Notes: generated from the sequence alone by a model not told the origin. Positions 1 through 6,303 are shown, counted from the first letter of the stretch. The stretch is DNA of 12,762 nt from Acidobacteriota bacterium (GCA_029862725.1 JAOTWT010000037.1:1-12762), one strand, 5' to 3'. Made by a program: numbers and translations.

Positions 1-585
1 GTCGTCATCAAACGATGCCGCGCGTCCCTTCTTGATCTGAGTTGCGCTGGTGTCGCCCGCCTGGGCTCTGCCTTTCCAAACCTCGAGCCGCGCATCCCCG
101 GATCCATCAACATCGATCCGGTAGACACCGGATTTGGTCAAATAGAATCTCGAATCCGATGCGTCCACCGCGACCTTGAAATCATCGCTTGCGAATACTT
201 CAAAAATCGCCGTGCCGCCGCTTACAAATACCCTCAGATCGCTTAGAGAAGTCGACCCGAAGTAAAATTTTGAGTTATGGTCCAGCCTTATGAACGAGCC
301 CGGATTCATCAGTATTTCCGTACGGCCGTCCGCCCCGGTCGAGACGATATCCCCAACTTCGACAAAATTGCCTTTTACAAGAGGACCGCTCGTACCGTCG
401 ACACGCTTGATCGTGACATTACCGGAAACGAAATTAACCCCGCCGGCTTTTGCAGAAACCACATAGAGGTTACCCGCCGCAGCCGCAACCGCCTCGCGAT
501 CGTTGCGATCCTGAGCGGAACCGCCAGCAAACAATGCCAATCCTGCAACTATTGCAAAGGCGAAACGGCCGGCTCGAAATTTCAT
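1..585 (-). CDS. Secreted FecR-domain protein, partial (C-terminus outside the window)
   Basis: The minus-strand frame is open from ATG at 583-585 to the window edge, giving 195 residues with no stop. Residues 1-24 form a signal peptide: basic start (KFRAGR), hydrophobic core FAFAIVAGLALFA and a likely cleavage after GSA. Residues about 50-145 fit a FecR domain: a strand-rich stretch with VTIKRVDG, G-D-I-V-S-T-G near 78-84, then R-T-E-I-L-M-N-P-G-S. FecR domains are exported beta-rich modules, found in iron-uptake anti-sigma regulators and, as stand-alone secreted proteins, in envelope processes of unclear role. No sigma factor or TonB receptor is visible, so iron regulation should not be assumed. 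GAGGAG seven bases upstream of the ATG is a good ribosome binding site and fixes the start. The exported FecR assignment is fairly secure; the role is unknown. Confidence 0.85.
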   Translation of the reverse strand, partial: MKFRAGRFAFAIVAGLALFAGGSAQDRNDREAVAAAAGNLYVVSAKAGGVNFVSGNVTIKRVDGTSGPLVKGNFVEVGDIVSTGADGRTEILMNPGSFIRLDHNSKFYFGSTSLSDLRVFVSGGTAIFEVFASDDFKVAVDASDSRFYLTKSGVYRIDVDGSGDARLEVWKGRAQAGDTSATQIKKGRAASFDDD

Positions 586-623
586 AATCGTACTCCTCTA
601 AAAACTGGATCGGGGAAAGTGCT

Positions 624-655
624 TTGATCGTAACCCCGTAATGGAGTTCGATCAA
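624..655 (-). promoter_or_regulatory. Putative promoter with an overlapping dyad upstream of the FecR-domain gene
   Basis: Read on the minus strand, TTGATC (650-655) and TACGAT (627-632) are separated by 17 bases. They match the sigma-70 -35 and -10 consensus at 4 of 6 positions each and lie about 40-70 bases upstream of the ATG. A perfect 7-bp inverted repeat, TTGATCG at 624-630 and CGATCAA at 649-655, covers both boxes, as an operator would. This is pattern evidence only. Confidence 0.3.
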
Positions 656-820
656 GTAAAAACAAAAGAAAATCCGGCTTTTACCGCGCGAACTTGTCCA
701 ATTACCTGCTAATTAGTGGAAAAAGACCTCAAACTCGTTGCCTGCTATAAAAAAGCGAACAACCATTCCGCCGGCGCATTAATCCCACTCACGTCTGCTC
801 TTTTGCAGAAGAGGTTTTTT

Positions 821-1078
821 ATGGCGACTTTTCGGGATCCAATTCAGTGTTTTGCACCGCTTGAAGTAGTCGAGCGACTGCTTGAGATTCGTGCGGACCT
901 TGGATTTACCGAATTGCTCTATATGCCGAACACGTCACACCTCGCGGATTTTCTGGACGCGCATGGCTTCGATTCGTATGTCTTCACATCCGGCAATCCA
1001 AAAATCGACTATGGTCTCTACCGTTCGCCGCTCGTACCCGGCGGAGATAAGTCGCGGTTTAATCTGACTGCACATTGA
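821..1078 (+). CDS. Small protein of unknown function (85 aa)
   Basis: I do not recognise this protein with confidence. ATG at 821 is preceded by AGAAGAGG at a spacing of six bases, a good ribosome binding site, giving 85 residues ending FNLTAH. The frame is open back to a GTG at 716, but that start has no binding site and the extra 35 residues look unremarkable, so 821 is preferred. The protein is soluble, with no signal peptide or membrane segment. Residues about 14-45 (LEVVERLLEIRADLGF, then LLYMPNTSHLADFLDAHGF) faintly resemble the C-terminal half of a GNAT acetyltransferase (helix, strand, then an aromatic GF turn), but the acetyl-CoA loop is missing. It could be a truncated acetyltransferase remnant or a genuine small protein. 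It converges on the phosphatase gene, with a hairpin between them. Confidence 0.5.
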   Translation: MATFRDPIQCFAPLEVVERLLEIRADLGFTELLYMPNTSHLADFLDAHGFDSYVFTSGNPKIDYGLYRSPLVPGGDKSRFNLTAH

Positions 1079-1120
1079 ATCGCTTCGTTTTAAGCAGGTG
1101 AGAAATTAAGATCCAACAAC

Positions 1121-1166
1121 TAAAGGAACGCGGAAGGTCGGATAGCCGGTCTTCGGCGTTTCTTTA
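1121..1166. terminator. Long bidirectional hairpin terminator between convergent genes
   Basis: TAAAGGAACGC (1121-1131) pairs with GCGTTTCTTTA (1156-1166) with one G-U; inside it GAAG pairs with CTTC, GT with GT by wobble, and CGG with CCG around a four-base loop ATAG. The only mismatch is one G opposite G (1132/1155). A-rich and T-rich outer arms give U-rich 3' ends on both strands. It lies 42 bases after the stop of the small + gene and 97 bases after the stop of the - strand phosphatase, as expected of a shared intrinsic terminator. The rest of 1079-1263 shows nothing coding. Confidence 0.7.
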
Positions 1167-1263
1167 TTTGGGCCGATGACTTATTCGCAAGTTCAGGCTT
1201 TCTTCCAAAAATTCTTCAAGAACCCTCGCCCCTCTTCAATTATCCGACGTCTCTCGAACCTCT

Positions 1264-2583
1264 CTAAAGAGCCTTGACGATAAAAAGCGTCCCGTCGTCA
1301 TTGAGATATTCGCTCTCGGTAAATTTATCTAGCTCCTGTCTGATAAAGTGAATTAGTTCCCTGGCCGGCAAATCGTAACCGTCGGCGAGACATTTCACAA
1401 AGCGTTCCTTCCCGAATTCTTCACCTTTAGGGTTCTCCGCCTCGGTGATGCCGTCCGTATAAAGCACAAGCATCTGCCCGGACTCCATACGTATGTAGTG
1501 TTGGTGATACCTCGTCTCGCGAAACATCCCGAGCGGGAGATCACCATATTCGACAAAGCGCGACCCGCCATCCGCGTTCATCAAAACCGGCGGATTGTGG
1601 CCCGCGTTCGAGTAAACAAAAGTCTTGTTAGTGGAGTCCAGAATGCCGTAAATGGCGGTGATGAACTGGTGAGACTCAACCGAATCCCAGAGGAGGTCCC
1701 CAACCTTTGCAAAGGCTACCTGCGGGGCGTAGCCGATCTGAACACCGGCGCGCAAGGATGCCCGCAGAAATGCCATCAGGAGAGCCGCCGGAATCCCTTT
1801 TCCAACCGCATCGGCGACAATTATTGCTATCTGATCGTCAAACAAGCTGACCCAGTCGTAATAGTCTCCGGAAACTTCCTCGGTAGGAAAGATATAGGCA
1901 CTCATATCGAAGCCGGCGAGTTCGGGGTCTTTGTCCGGGAGAAGTTCGAGCTGGACTTCCCGGGCGATCTCGAGCTGGGTCTCGAGCCGCTTCTTTTCGA
2001 CTATCTGGCTGTAAAGTTGGGATTTCTCAATCGTGATTGCAACTTGTGAGGCGAGCAACTTGAGTATTGCCAAGTCGTCCTCCGTATAAGCGTCCAGCTT
2101 GTCGCTTTCCAGATCAAAAACCCCTATAACCTCGTTATTCGAAACTATCGGGGCGATCATCTCAGAATTGGTCCGCTTGCGAGCCGGAAAGTATCGCGGA
2201 TCCTTTGAAACGTCGGCTGATATCAGGGCTTCACCCGTTTGGGCGACGTGCCCTATGAATCCTTCACCAAGTTTCAGCCGCGGCTCGACCAGCTCAAAAC
2301 TTATCCGGTACCCGCGGATCACTTTCGATTTGAATACGTATTCCGTATTACCGTCCTTTTTGACCGACTCCAGTAAATAGATTCCCGCGGCGTCAAACCT
2401 GACGAGCGATCCGAGCGTGTCCATGACCATCCGGAGGACTTCTTCGAGGTCGGTGGATACACTTATCTTGCGCGTTATCTCGAGAAGCATCCGGAGCTTG
2501 TCGATAACGGAAAGCCTCTCGTCAGGTGACGAGCTCGAATGTATTTCCTCGATAATCTGGTCTTTACTCTGTGGGTCTTTCAT
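1264..2583 (-). CDS. GAF domain plus SpoIIE/RsbU-type PP2C serine/threonine phosphatase
   Basis: This is a cytosolic 439-residue protein. Residues about 28-190 form a GAF sensor domain (LRMLLEITRKISVSTDLEEVL start, EMIAPIVSNNEVIGVFDLES end). About 190-215 is a coiled-coil linker ending in AREVQLELLP, the usual entry to this phosphatase class. About 225-439 is the SpoIIE/PPM catalytic domain, with metal-binding acidic residues in SGDYYDW (D240), ADAVGKG (D258), YTDG (D377) and NDDGT (D429/D430). The family dephosphorylates anti-sigma antagonists in partner-switching control, or acts on other phosphoproteins; the target is not visible here. The ATG at 2583 overlaps the TGA of the upstream ImmA-like gene as ATGA, so translation is probably coupled. 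A longer start at 2631 would lie inside the upstream gene and is rejected. The frame ends upstream of the terminator at 1121-1166. Confidence 0.9.
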   Translation of the reverse strand: MKDPQSKDQIIEEIHSSSSPDERLSVIDKLRMLLEITRKISVSTDLEEVLRMVMDTLGSLVRFDAAGIYLLESVKKDGNTEYVFKSKVIRGYRISFELVEPRLKLGEGFIGHVAQTGEALISADVSKDPRYFPARKRTNSEMIAPIVSNNEVIGVFDLESDKLDAYTEDDLAILKLLASQVAITIEKSQLYSQIVEKKRLETQLEIAREVQLELLPDKDPELAGFDMSAYIFPTEEVSGDYYDWVSLFDDQIAIIVADAVGKGIPAALLMAFLRASLRAGVQIGYAPQVAFAKVGDLLWDSVESHQFITAIYGILDSTNKTFVYSNAGHNPPVLMNADGGSRFVEYGDLPLGMFRETRYHQHYIRMESGQMLVLYTDGITEAENPKGEEFGKERFVKCLADGYDLPARELIHFIRQELDKFTESEYLNDDGTLFIVKAL

Positions 2584-3200
2584 TTTCCTGCGTAATTCCT
2601 GGAAGCCTGTTCCTCCAAATAAACACTCCACAAATGAGTCGTCTTGATGCGGAATTCGACAAGGTGCCTGCTAACTCCGTAGTGCCTCGCAATCTCGCGC
2701 GACGACATGCCCGCGCCCACCATTTCGCGCAAGCCTTCGAAAGGGACCAAAGCCGATGCCCCGACGGAATAAGCCTGTTCCTCGATTTTGGCGTCGTAGT
2801 CCCTCGCTCTTGGAGCTCCGTCCCCGGCACTGTTTTTGACCGCAAGTCGACTTGGCGTGTGCCCCAGGAATACATGCGAAATCTCTTCCATCAGAGTCGC
2901 ATTTTGCCTGTTGGCTCCATGGGTCGGGTTGAGTATGATCAGTTTCGTACCATCGGGAAGCGTTTGCGAACAGGCCCCGCCTGACCAGTCGTTTCGCCCC
3001 GCACCAGTCAAGTGATCCCGCGTCTCTTGGGTGAGAAGCGATGCGACCTGGTCAAAGGTCGCGACAAGAAGCCCGGCATATCGCGCGAGCTCAAATGGAT
3101 CAAGCCTTTGCCTCGGACTCGTCAATCCGGCAAAGTCTCTGAGTCCAAGCGCACGCAATTCGTATTCACGGCCTTTTCTGCTCGGCGGCATTTCGCTCAC
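2580..3200 (-). CDS. ImmA/IrrE-like (DUF955) metallopeptidase-family protein with an altered HExxH
   Basis: This 206-residue protein has the layout of DUF955 proteins: a small domain before residue 80, the core helix LMEEISHVFLGH (103-114), the acidic helix E140-E141-QAYSVGASALVP and a terminal helix-turn-helix-like stretch REIARHYGVSRHLVEFRI (168-185). In ImmA and IrrE the core reads HExxH and binds zinc; here the first His is Glu (E105-E106-I-S-H109), so zinc binding may be altered or lost although the catalytic Glu and second His remain. Family members cleave repressors (ImmA) or regulators in DNA-damage response (IrrE/PprI). GTG at 3200 starts seven bases after a TATAAT box; ATG at 3191 is an alternative, and neither has a strong ribosome binding site. 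The stop overlaps the phosphatase start, implying a shared pathway. Confidence 0.75.
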   Translation of the reverse strand: MSEMPPSRKGREYELRALGLRDFAGLTSPRQRLDPFELARYAGLLVATFDQVASLLTQETRDHLTGAGRNDWSGGACSQTLPDGTKLIILNPTHGANRQNATLMEEISHVFLGHTPSRLAVKNSAGDGAPRARDYDAKIEEQAYSVGASALVPFEGLREMVGAGMSSREIARHYGVSRHLVEFRIKTTHLWSVYLEEQASRNYAGK

Positions 3201-3206
3201 GGGAAG

Positions 3207-3212
3207 ATTATA
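3207..3212 (-). promoter_or_regulatory. TATAAT -10 box of the ImmA-phosphatase operon, possible leaderless start
   Basis: On the minus strand a perfect TATAAT ends seven bases before GTG 3200. Transcription would begin at or next to that codon, leaving almost no leader. The -35 region is poor (CTCTTT at 3230-3235, spacing 17) and falls in the T-rich tail of the upstream terminator. Confidence 0.45.
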
Positions 3213-3234
3213 CAGTTAACATCCATACAAAAGA

Positions 3235-3258
3235 GGCGAAACGCCTGCACGTTTCGCC
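3235..3258 (-). terminator. Intrinsic terminator after nuoI
   Basis: Perfect inverted repeat GGCGAAACG (3235-3243) and CGTTTCGCC (3250-3258) with a six-base loop. On the minus strand the stem is followed by TCTTTTGTAT. It lies 23 bases after the nuoI stop and closes the ndk/zinc-ribbon/nuoI transcript. Confidence 0.85.
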
Positions 3259-3281
3259 CATTACAAAAACCTTTGAGATTC

Positions 3282-3803
3282 CTACACTTCTTTGAATTCC
3301 GAGTCGACGTCTTCCGAGGACAGGGCGACCCGGTAGTTGTTCGACTGCTTTTGCTTCGTAATCAGTAGGTCATCCTTCGTCTTCAGGAGGTCAGCGCGGT
3401 TGAAGACCGAGAGTTCGAAATTATACCCGTGCGTAATAGCGTCCTTCGGGCAGGCCTCGACGCAAAAGCCGCAGAATATACAGCGCCCGTAGTCGATGTT
3501 ATAGACTTTTGCGTACCGTTCGTCGCGTCCTATTCTCTCGTCGTACGGACGCGGATCGTCAACAGCCTCGATATAAATGCAATCGGATGGACAGGCCGCG
3601 GCGCATAGATAACAGGCCACACACTTCTCCTTGCCATTTTCGTCGACATGAAGCAAATGCTGGCCCCTGTATCGCGGCTGGACTGTCACCGGTTCGTCCG
3701 GATATTGAACCGTCCACTTTTCTTTCGGAATCTGCGACAAAGTGGTTTTCATGCCCTTAATGACGGCCATTGTCGACTGCAGAACATCGGAAATTATTGA
3801 CAT
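3282..3803 (-). CDS. nuoI: NADH-quinone oxidoreductase subunit I (two 4Fe-4S ferredoxin-type subunit)
   Basis: This 173-residue protein carries two 4Fe-4S motifs, CVACYLCAAACP (Cys 61, 64, 67, 71) and CIFCGFCVEACP (Cys 108, 111, 114, 118), plus the family's RYRGQH segment near 44-49 and an amphipathic N-terminal helix. In complex I, NuoI holds clusters N6a and N6b in the peripheral arm and passes electrons from NuoG towards NuoB at the membrane junction. Length and spacing fit NuoI better than a free 2x[4Fe-4S] ferredoxin because of the N-terminal helix and the 36-residue spacer. No other nuo gene lies in the window: neighbours are a zinc-ribbon protein 33 bases upstream and, beyond a terminator, the ImmA-like gene. 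The ATG at 3803 has no strong ribosome binding site. It may be the sole copy for a dispersed complex I or a second copy. Confidence 0.88.
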   Translation of the reverse strand: MSIISDVLQSTMAVIKGMKTTLSQIPKEKWTVQYPDEPVTVQPRYRGQHLLHVDENGKEKCVACYLCAAACPSDCIYIEAVDDPRPYDERIGRDERYAKVYNIDYGRCIFCGFCVEACPKDAITHGYNFELSVFNRADLLKTKDDLLITKQKQSNNYRVALSSEDVDSEFKEV

Positions 3804-3836
3804 AATTCTAGTCTTACCCGGACGTATTGCCCGTCC

Positions 3837-5150
3837 TTAGAAATTCAGCTCGCCCAATGCGCCCAAAAACTGAAGAGCGACCAGGATCACAAACAGGATC
3901 GTTCCAAGGACCCCCAAAATCATTCCGATCAGGGCAAAGGTGCCGCCTCCGTATGTTGCCGGATCCTGGCCGATCTTGCTTCGCGCCATAAACCCGGTGA
4001 TCAAGGCGACGGGACCTGTGATCACCGAAAAACAGCAAATAACGCTGAGTATTCCGCTGACCAGCGAGACTATCGCAAGAGTCTTGTTCTCGCCCTCGGT
4101 ACCCGGTTCAACTGGATCGGGCACGCTCAGGATGCTGTTGTTTCCGAACGGGCTCGGCGCAGAAGTCGATGCTACGGCCGGTGTTGCCGGCGACGCTTCA
4201 TCTGGAGTAGAGACATCCCAATCTTCATCCGGTGACGCGTCAGACGCCCCGGCGGGTTCCGCAAATGGAGATTGCGGAGGTGTCGCCGCATCCGGTTGCG
4301 AAGCCTCCGGCTGCGGAGTCCCCGATTGCTCGAATGGCGGATCCTCGGGAAACGCGACACCCGGCGGCATCGATTCCTCAAACGGCGAAGGAATCGGGAT
4401 TGAAGGCTTTGAATCAGCCGGTGTTTCCGGCGGCGGCGCAGCAGGCGTTTGTTTCTCCGGAGGCAGGGGAATCCCGCTTCCTGCATCGAGGTCCGGCGGC
4501 TGAACATCGGGTTCTGAAAACTTTGGTATCTCCGGCGCGATCATCGTCTCGGCTTCGAGATCCGGCTTCGAGGCCGGCGGCGGAGGTGACACGGGTGCTT
4601 GTGGCGCTGCTGGCGAATGGGTCGCGGGTTCCGCTGGCGGCACCTTTATATTGTCAGAAGTATCGCTGCTGCTGACCACGATGGTCTTCATCGGATCTGC
4701 GTCATCGGTTTCACCCGGAATCTCAAGAACGTCACCATTTTCGTCATCATCCGAAACGCTTGTTGCCGGTGGTGGTGTCGCAGATTTTTCCGGCGTCTGC
4801 GGAGCTGCAGGCTCAGGTGGCGATGCCTTCGGAGGTGGTGCGGATTCCTGTGCCGGCGGAGTCGCGGGTTCCTGTGCCGGCGGGGCTGCGGATTCCTGTG
4901 CCGGCGGAGTCGCAGGCGAAAACGATACGGGTTCCCGTACCGGCGGCCGCGTAGGCGTTTCATCTTTTGGTTCGGCCGCCTCGGGCGTCTCTGGCCCTTC
5001 AACCGGCAGATTGATATCGCTCGCAACCATCGTCTTGAAGGGATCGTCGGAGGGCGTATCCTCGGCGACCACTACAAGAGGAGTACCATCCGATTGACAA
5101 AACTTCATATTGTCTTCGTAGGTCTTTTGACAGCTCGGGCATTTTTTCAT
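3837..5150 (-). CDS. Zinc-ribbon, Pro-rich linker and C-terminal DUF4190-like membrane protein
   Basis: This protein has 437 residues. The N-terminus MKKCPSCQKTYEDNMKFCQS holds C4, C7 and C18, with Asp21 where a fourth Cys would normally sit, a variant zinc ribbon. About 30-350 is a low-complexity Pro/Ala/Glu/Ser linker with PPAQES repeats, several SPF motifs and three KT/ET-M/I-V/I motifs. About 356-437 is a two-helix membrane domain resembling DUF4190 (LAIVSLVSGILSVICCF, then GTFALIGMILGVLGTILFVI). It should be anchored at the C-terminus with the zinc ribbon in the cytosol. Function is unknown. ATG 5150 is preceded by AAGGA at seven bases and fits the ribbon's usual position at residue 1, so the longer frame from 5216 is rejected. 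It sits between ndk and nuoI, all in one direction. Low-complexity composition makes family assignment outside the ends unreliable. Confidence 0.8.
   Translation of the reverse strand: MKKCPSCQKTYEDNMKFCQSDGTPLVVVAEDTPSDDPFKTMVASDINLPVEGPETPEAAEPKDETPTRPPVREPVSFSPATPPAQESAAPPAQEPATPPAQESAPPPKASPPEPAAPQTPEKSATPPPATSVSDDDENGDVLEIPGETDDADPMKTIVVSSSDTSDNIKVPPAEPATHSPAAPQAPVSPPPPASKPDLEAETMIAPEIPKFSEPDVQPPDLDAGSGIPLPPEKQTPAAPPPETPADSKPSIPIPSPFEESMPPGVAFPEDPPFEQSGTPQPEASQPDAATPPQSPFAEPAGASDASPDEDWDVSTPDEASPATPAVASTSAPSPFGNNSILSVPDPVEPGTEGENKTLAIVSLVSGILSVICCFSVITGPVALITGFMARSKIGQDPATYGGGTFALIGMILGVLGTILFVILVALQFLGALGELNF
4843..4914 (-). repeat. Three tandem 24-bp repeats inside the Pro-rich linker
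   Basis: Three consecutive 24-base units (4843-4866, 4867-4890, 4891-4914) share the core TCCTGTGCCGGCGG on the + strand and encode PAQES/PAQEP octapeptides. They are in frame, so copy-number change would lengthen or shorten the linker without a frameshift. Confidence 0.85.
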
Positions 5151-5178
5151 TGGTTTGTCCTTGGGTATGCGACTTTTC

Positions 5179-5236
5179 CCGGCATTCGGTGCAGTTCCTA
5201 AACAAACTGCGATCAATGCCGGATTGTAGACTGCAC
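5179..5236 (-). promoter_or_regulatory. Nested and competing hairpins in the leader of the zinc-ribbon gene
   Basis: CCGGCATT (5179-5186) and AATGCCGG (5215-5222) form a perfect 8-bp stem, enclosing a second perfect 6-bp stem GCAGTT (5191-5196)/AACTGC (5205-5210). A rival 7-bp pairing, GTGCAGT (5189-5195) with ACTGCAC (5230-5236), uses the same arm, so the inner stem and this one exclude each other. The element lies 29-86 bases upstream of the ATG and has no T-run, so it is not a plain terminator. It resembles a leader switch, but no known riboswitch class is recognised. Confidence 0.4.
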
Positions 5237-5255
5237 GTTTTTTATAGCCTTTTGC

Positions 5256-5672
5256 CTATACTAATTCAAGTTTACTAAAAAAGTACGATATCTCGATCGC
5301 CGCGTTTTCTACGGAATCGGAACCGTGTACGGCGTTTTCCCCGATTGAGGATGCAAACTCCTTTCTCAGTGTGCCCTCTTCGGCTTCGGCCGGGTTTGTA
5401 GCACCCATTAAGTTCCGCCACTCGGGCACGGCATTTTCCTTCTCCAGCACCATCACTATGCACGGCGCGCTCGACATAAACTTTGTTAGTTCCCCAAAGA
5501 AAGGCCTCTCGCGGTGAACAGCATAAAAACCTTCCGCCTGTTTCCTTGATTGATGGATCAGTTTCATACCGCGAATCTGAAACCCGTCGTCGAGAATCCT
5601 CTGGATTATCGATCCGTGCACCCCTTTCCTTACCGCATCGGGCTTTATTATCCCGAATGTTAAATTACTCAT
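5256..5672 (-). CDS. ndk: Nucleoside diphosphate kinase
   Basis: This cytosolic enzyme moves the gamma-phosphate of NTPs (usually ATP) to NDPs through a phosphohistidine. The 138 residues are close to the usual 140-143. Visible family features are TFGIIKPDAV at 5-14, GFYAVHRERPFF at 48-59, FMSSAP, VLEKENAV and GATNPAEAEEGTLR at 90-103, and the active-site motif NAVHGSDS with His116. The alignment to the E. coli enzyme is collinear by eye. ATG at 5672 has GAGGA ten bases upstream. It is the first of three same-direction genes, with a 105-base gap to the zinc-ribbon gene that holds a structured element, so downstream expression may be set separately. No clear promoter is visible upstream. Confidence 0.97.
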   Translation of the reverse strand: MSNLTFGIIKPDAVRKGVHGSIIQRILDDGFQIRGMKLIHQSRKQAEGFYAVHRERPFFGELTKFMSSAPCIVMVLEKENAVPEWRNLMGATNPAEAEEGTLRKEFASSIGENAVHGSDSVENAAIEISYFFSKLELV

Positions 5673-5731
5673 TTAATCAAATTCCTCGTGATCTTTTTGA
5701 TTTCTTATATTTCGAATAGCAAACGAAGAGT

Positions 5732-6303
5732 TTAGCGAAAATTGGGCGAACTTAATAGTTGCGAATCAATGCAATTCAAGTTATCGCCCCGGGAAGGGGC
5801 AAAGTATTTCCTGCGAAGCACTTCGGGCTATTCTCCGGCCATCGCCGCGGTTTTCAGGACATCGAAAGAAAGTCCTTTACCCGCATAGGTTTGACAAAGA
5901 TCTTCCGTTTCTATATTTCCGGGGAACGTGACCGCAAAGCCCAGGTCGGGAGAGATAATATTTAATGCACTCAACCACCAATTCCTCCCCGCCTTTCTAC
6001 AAGTGCGTATGACTTACCGGAGATATTGGTTTGGTAACCCCAGCTTCCTAAAGCGACAAGACCCAGGGTTTCAGAAGCCCTGGACATCTAATTGGTTGAC
6101 CTCTTCGAGAGCAGCTTGTGATTGAGCAATGCGCGATCCACCTCAACATATAATCAGCCGTCGATAAGGGCGCCGCTAAACCGATCGTCTTTTTGGGCTT
6201 CGTCCAGAATTGGTTGGATTCAGACGGAGACACGGGCCTCTACAATGAGCACGGCAGAGCCGACAATGATTGCGGTAAATACGTATTCGATTCTTAGCTT
6301 CAT
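5732..6303 (-). pseudogene. Probable decayed gene of unknown function (in-frame stops and a frame change)
   Basis: No intact gene lies between ndk and the thioesterase gene (5673-6399), but the minus strand reads as protein in pieces. From ATG 6303 a membrane or signal-like start MKLRIEYVFTAIIVG runs 27 codons to TGA (6220-6222). The same frame continues with IQPILDEAQKDDRFSGALID to TGA (6154-6156), then LYVEVDRALLNHKLL to TAG (6088-6090), then 38 codons to TGA (5971-5973). A second frame, open from 6013, overlaps and carries SPDLGFAVTFPGNIETED up to TAG (5828-5830), then 31 more codons to TAA (5732-5734). F-x-V-x-F-P-G resembles a motif of secreted proteins common in Acidobacteria, though I cannot name a family. 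Protein-likeness is judged by eye. A perfect hairpin CCAGGG/CCCTGG lies at 6063-6083. Confidence 0.33.

Noticed and set aside
2584..2631. Longer N-terminus for the GAF-SpoIIE phosphatase
   Set aside because: It would overlap the ImmA-like coding region by 52 bases; the ATGA overlap at 2580-2583 is the usual coupled arrangement.
4172..5201. Arg-rich and Cys-rich frames on both strands inside the zinc-ribbon gene
   Set aside because: They are out-of-frame translations of the Pro/Ala-rich repeats, a common artefact of low-complexity GC-rich DNA.
5151..5216. Longer N-terminus for the zinc-ribbon protein
   Set aside because: These codons lie in the structured leader, lack a ribosome binding site and would put residues before a ribbon that normally starts at residue 1.
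6220..6222. Selenocysteine at in-frame TGA codons
   Set aside because: No SECIS-like hairpin was identified right after the TGA, no recognised selenoprotein motif is present, and the same frame also breaks at a TAG.
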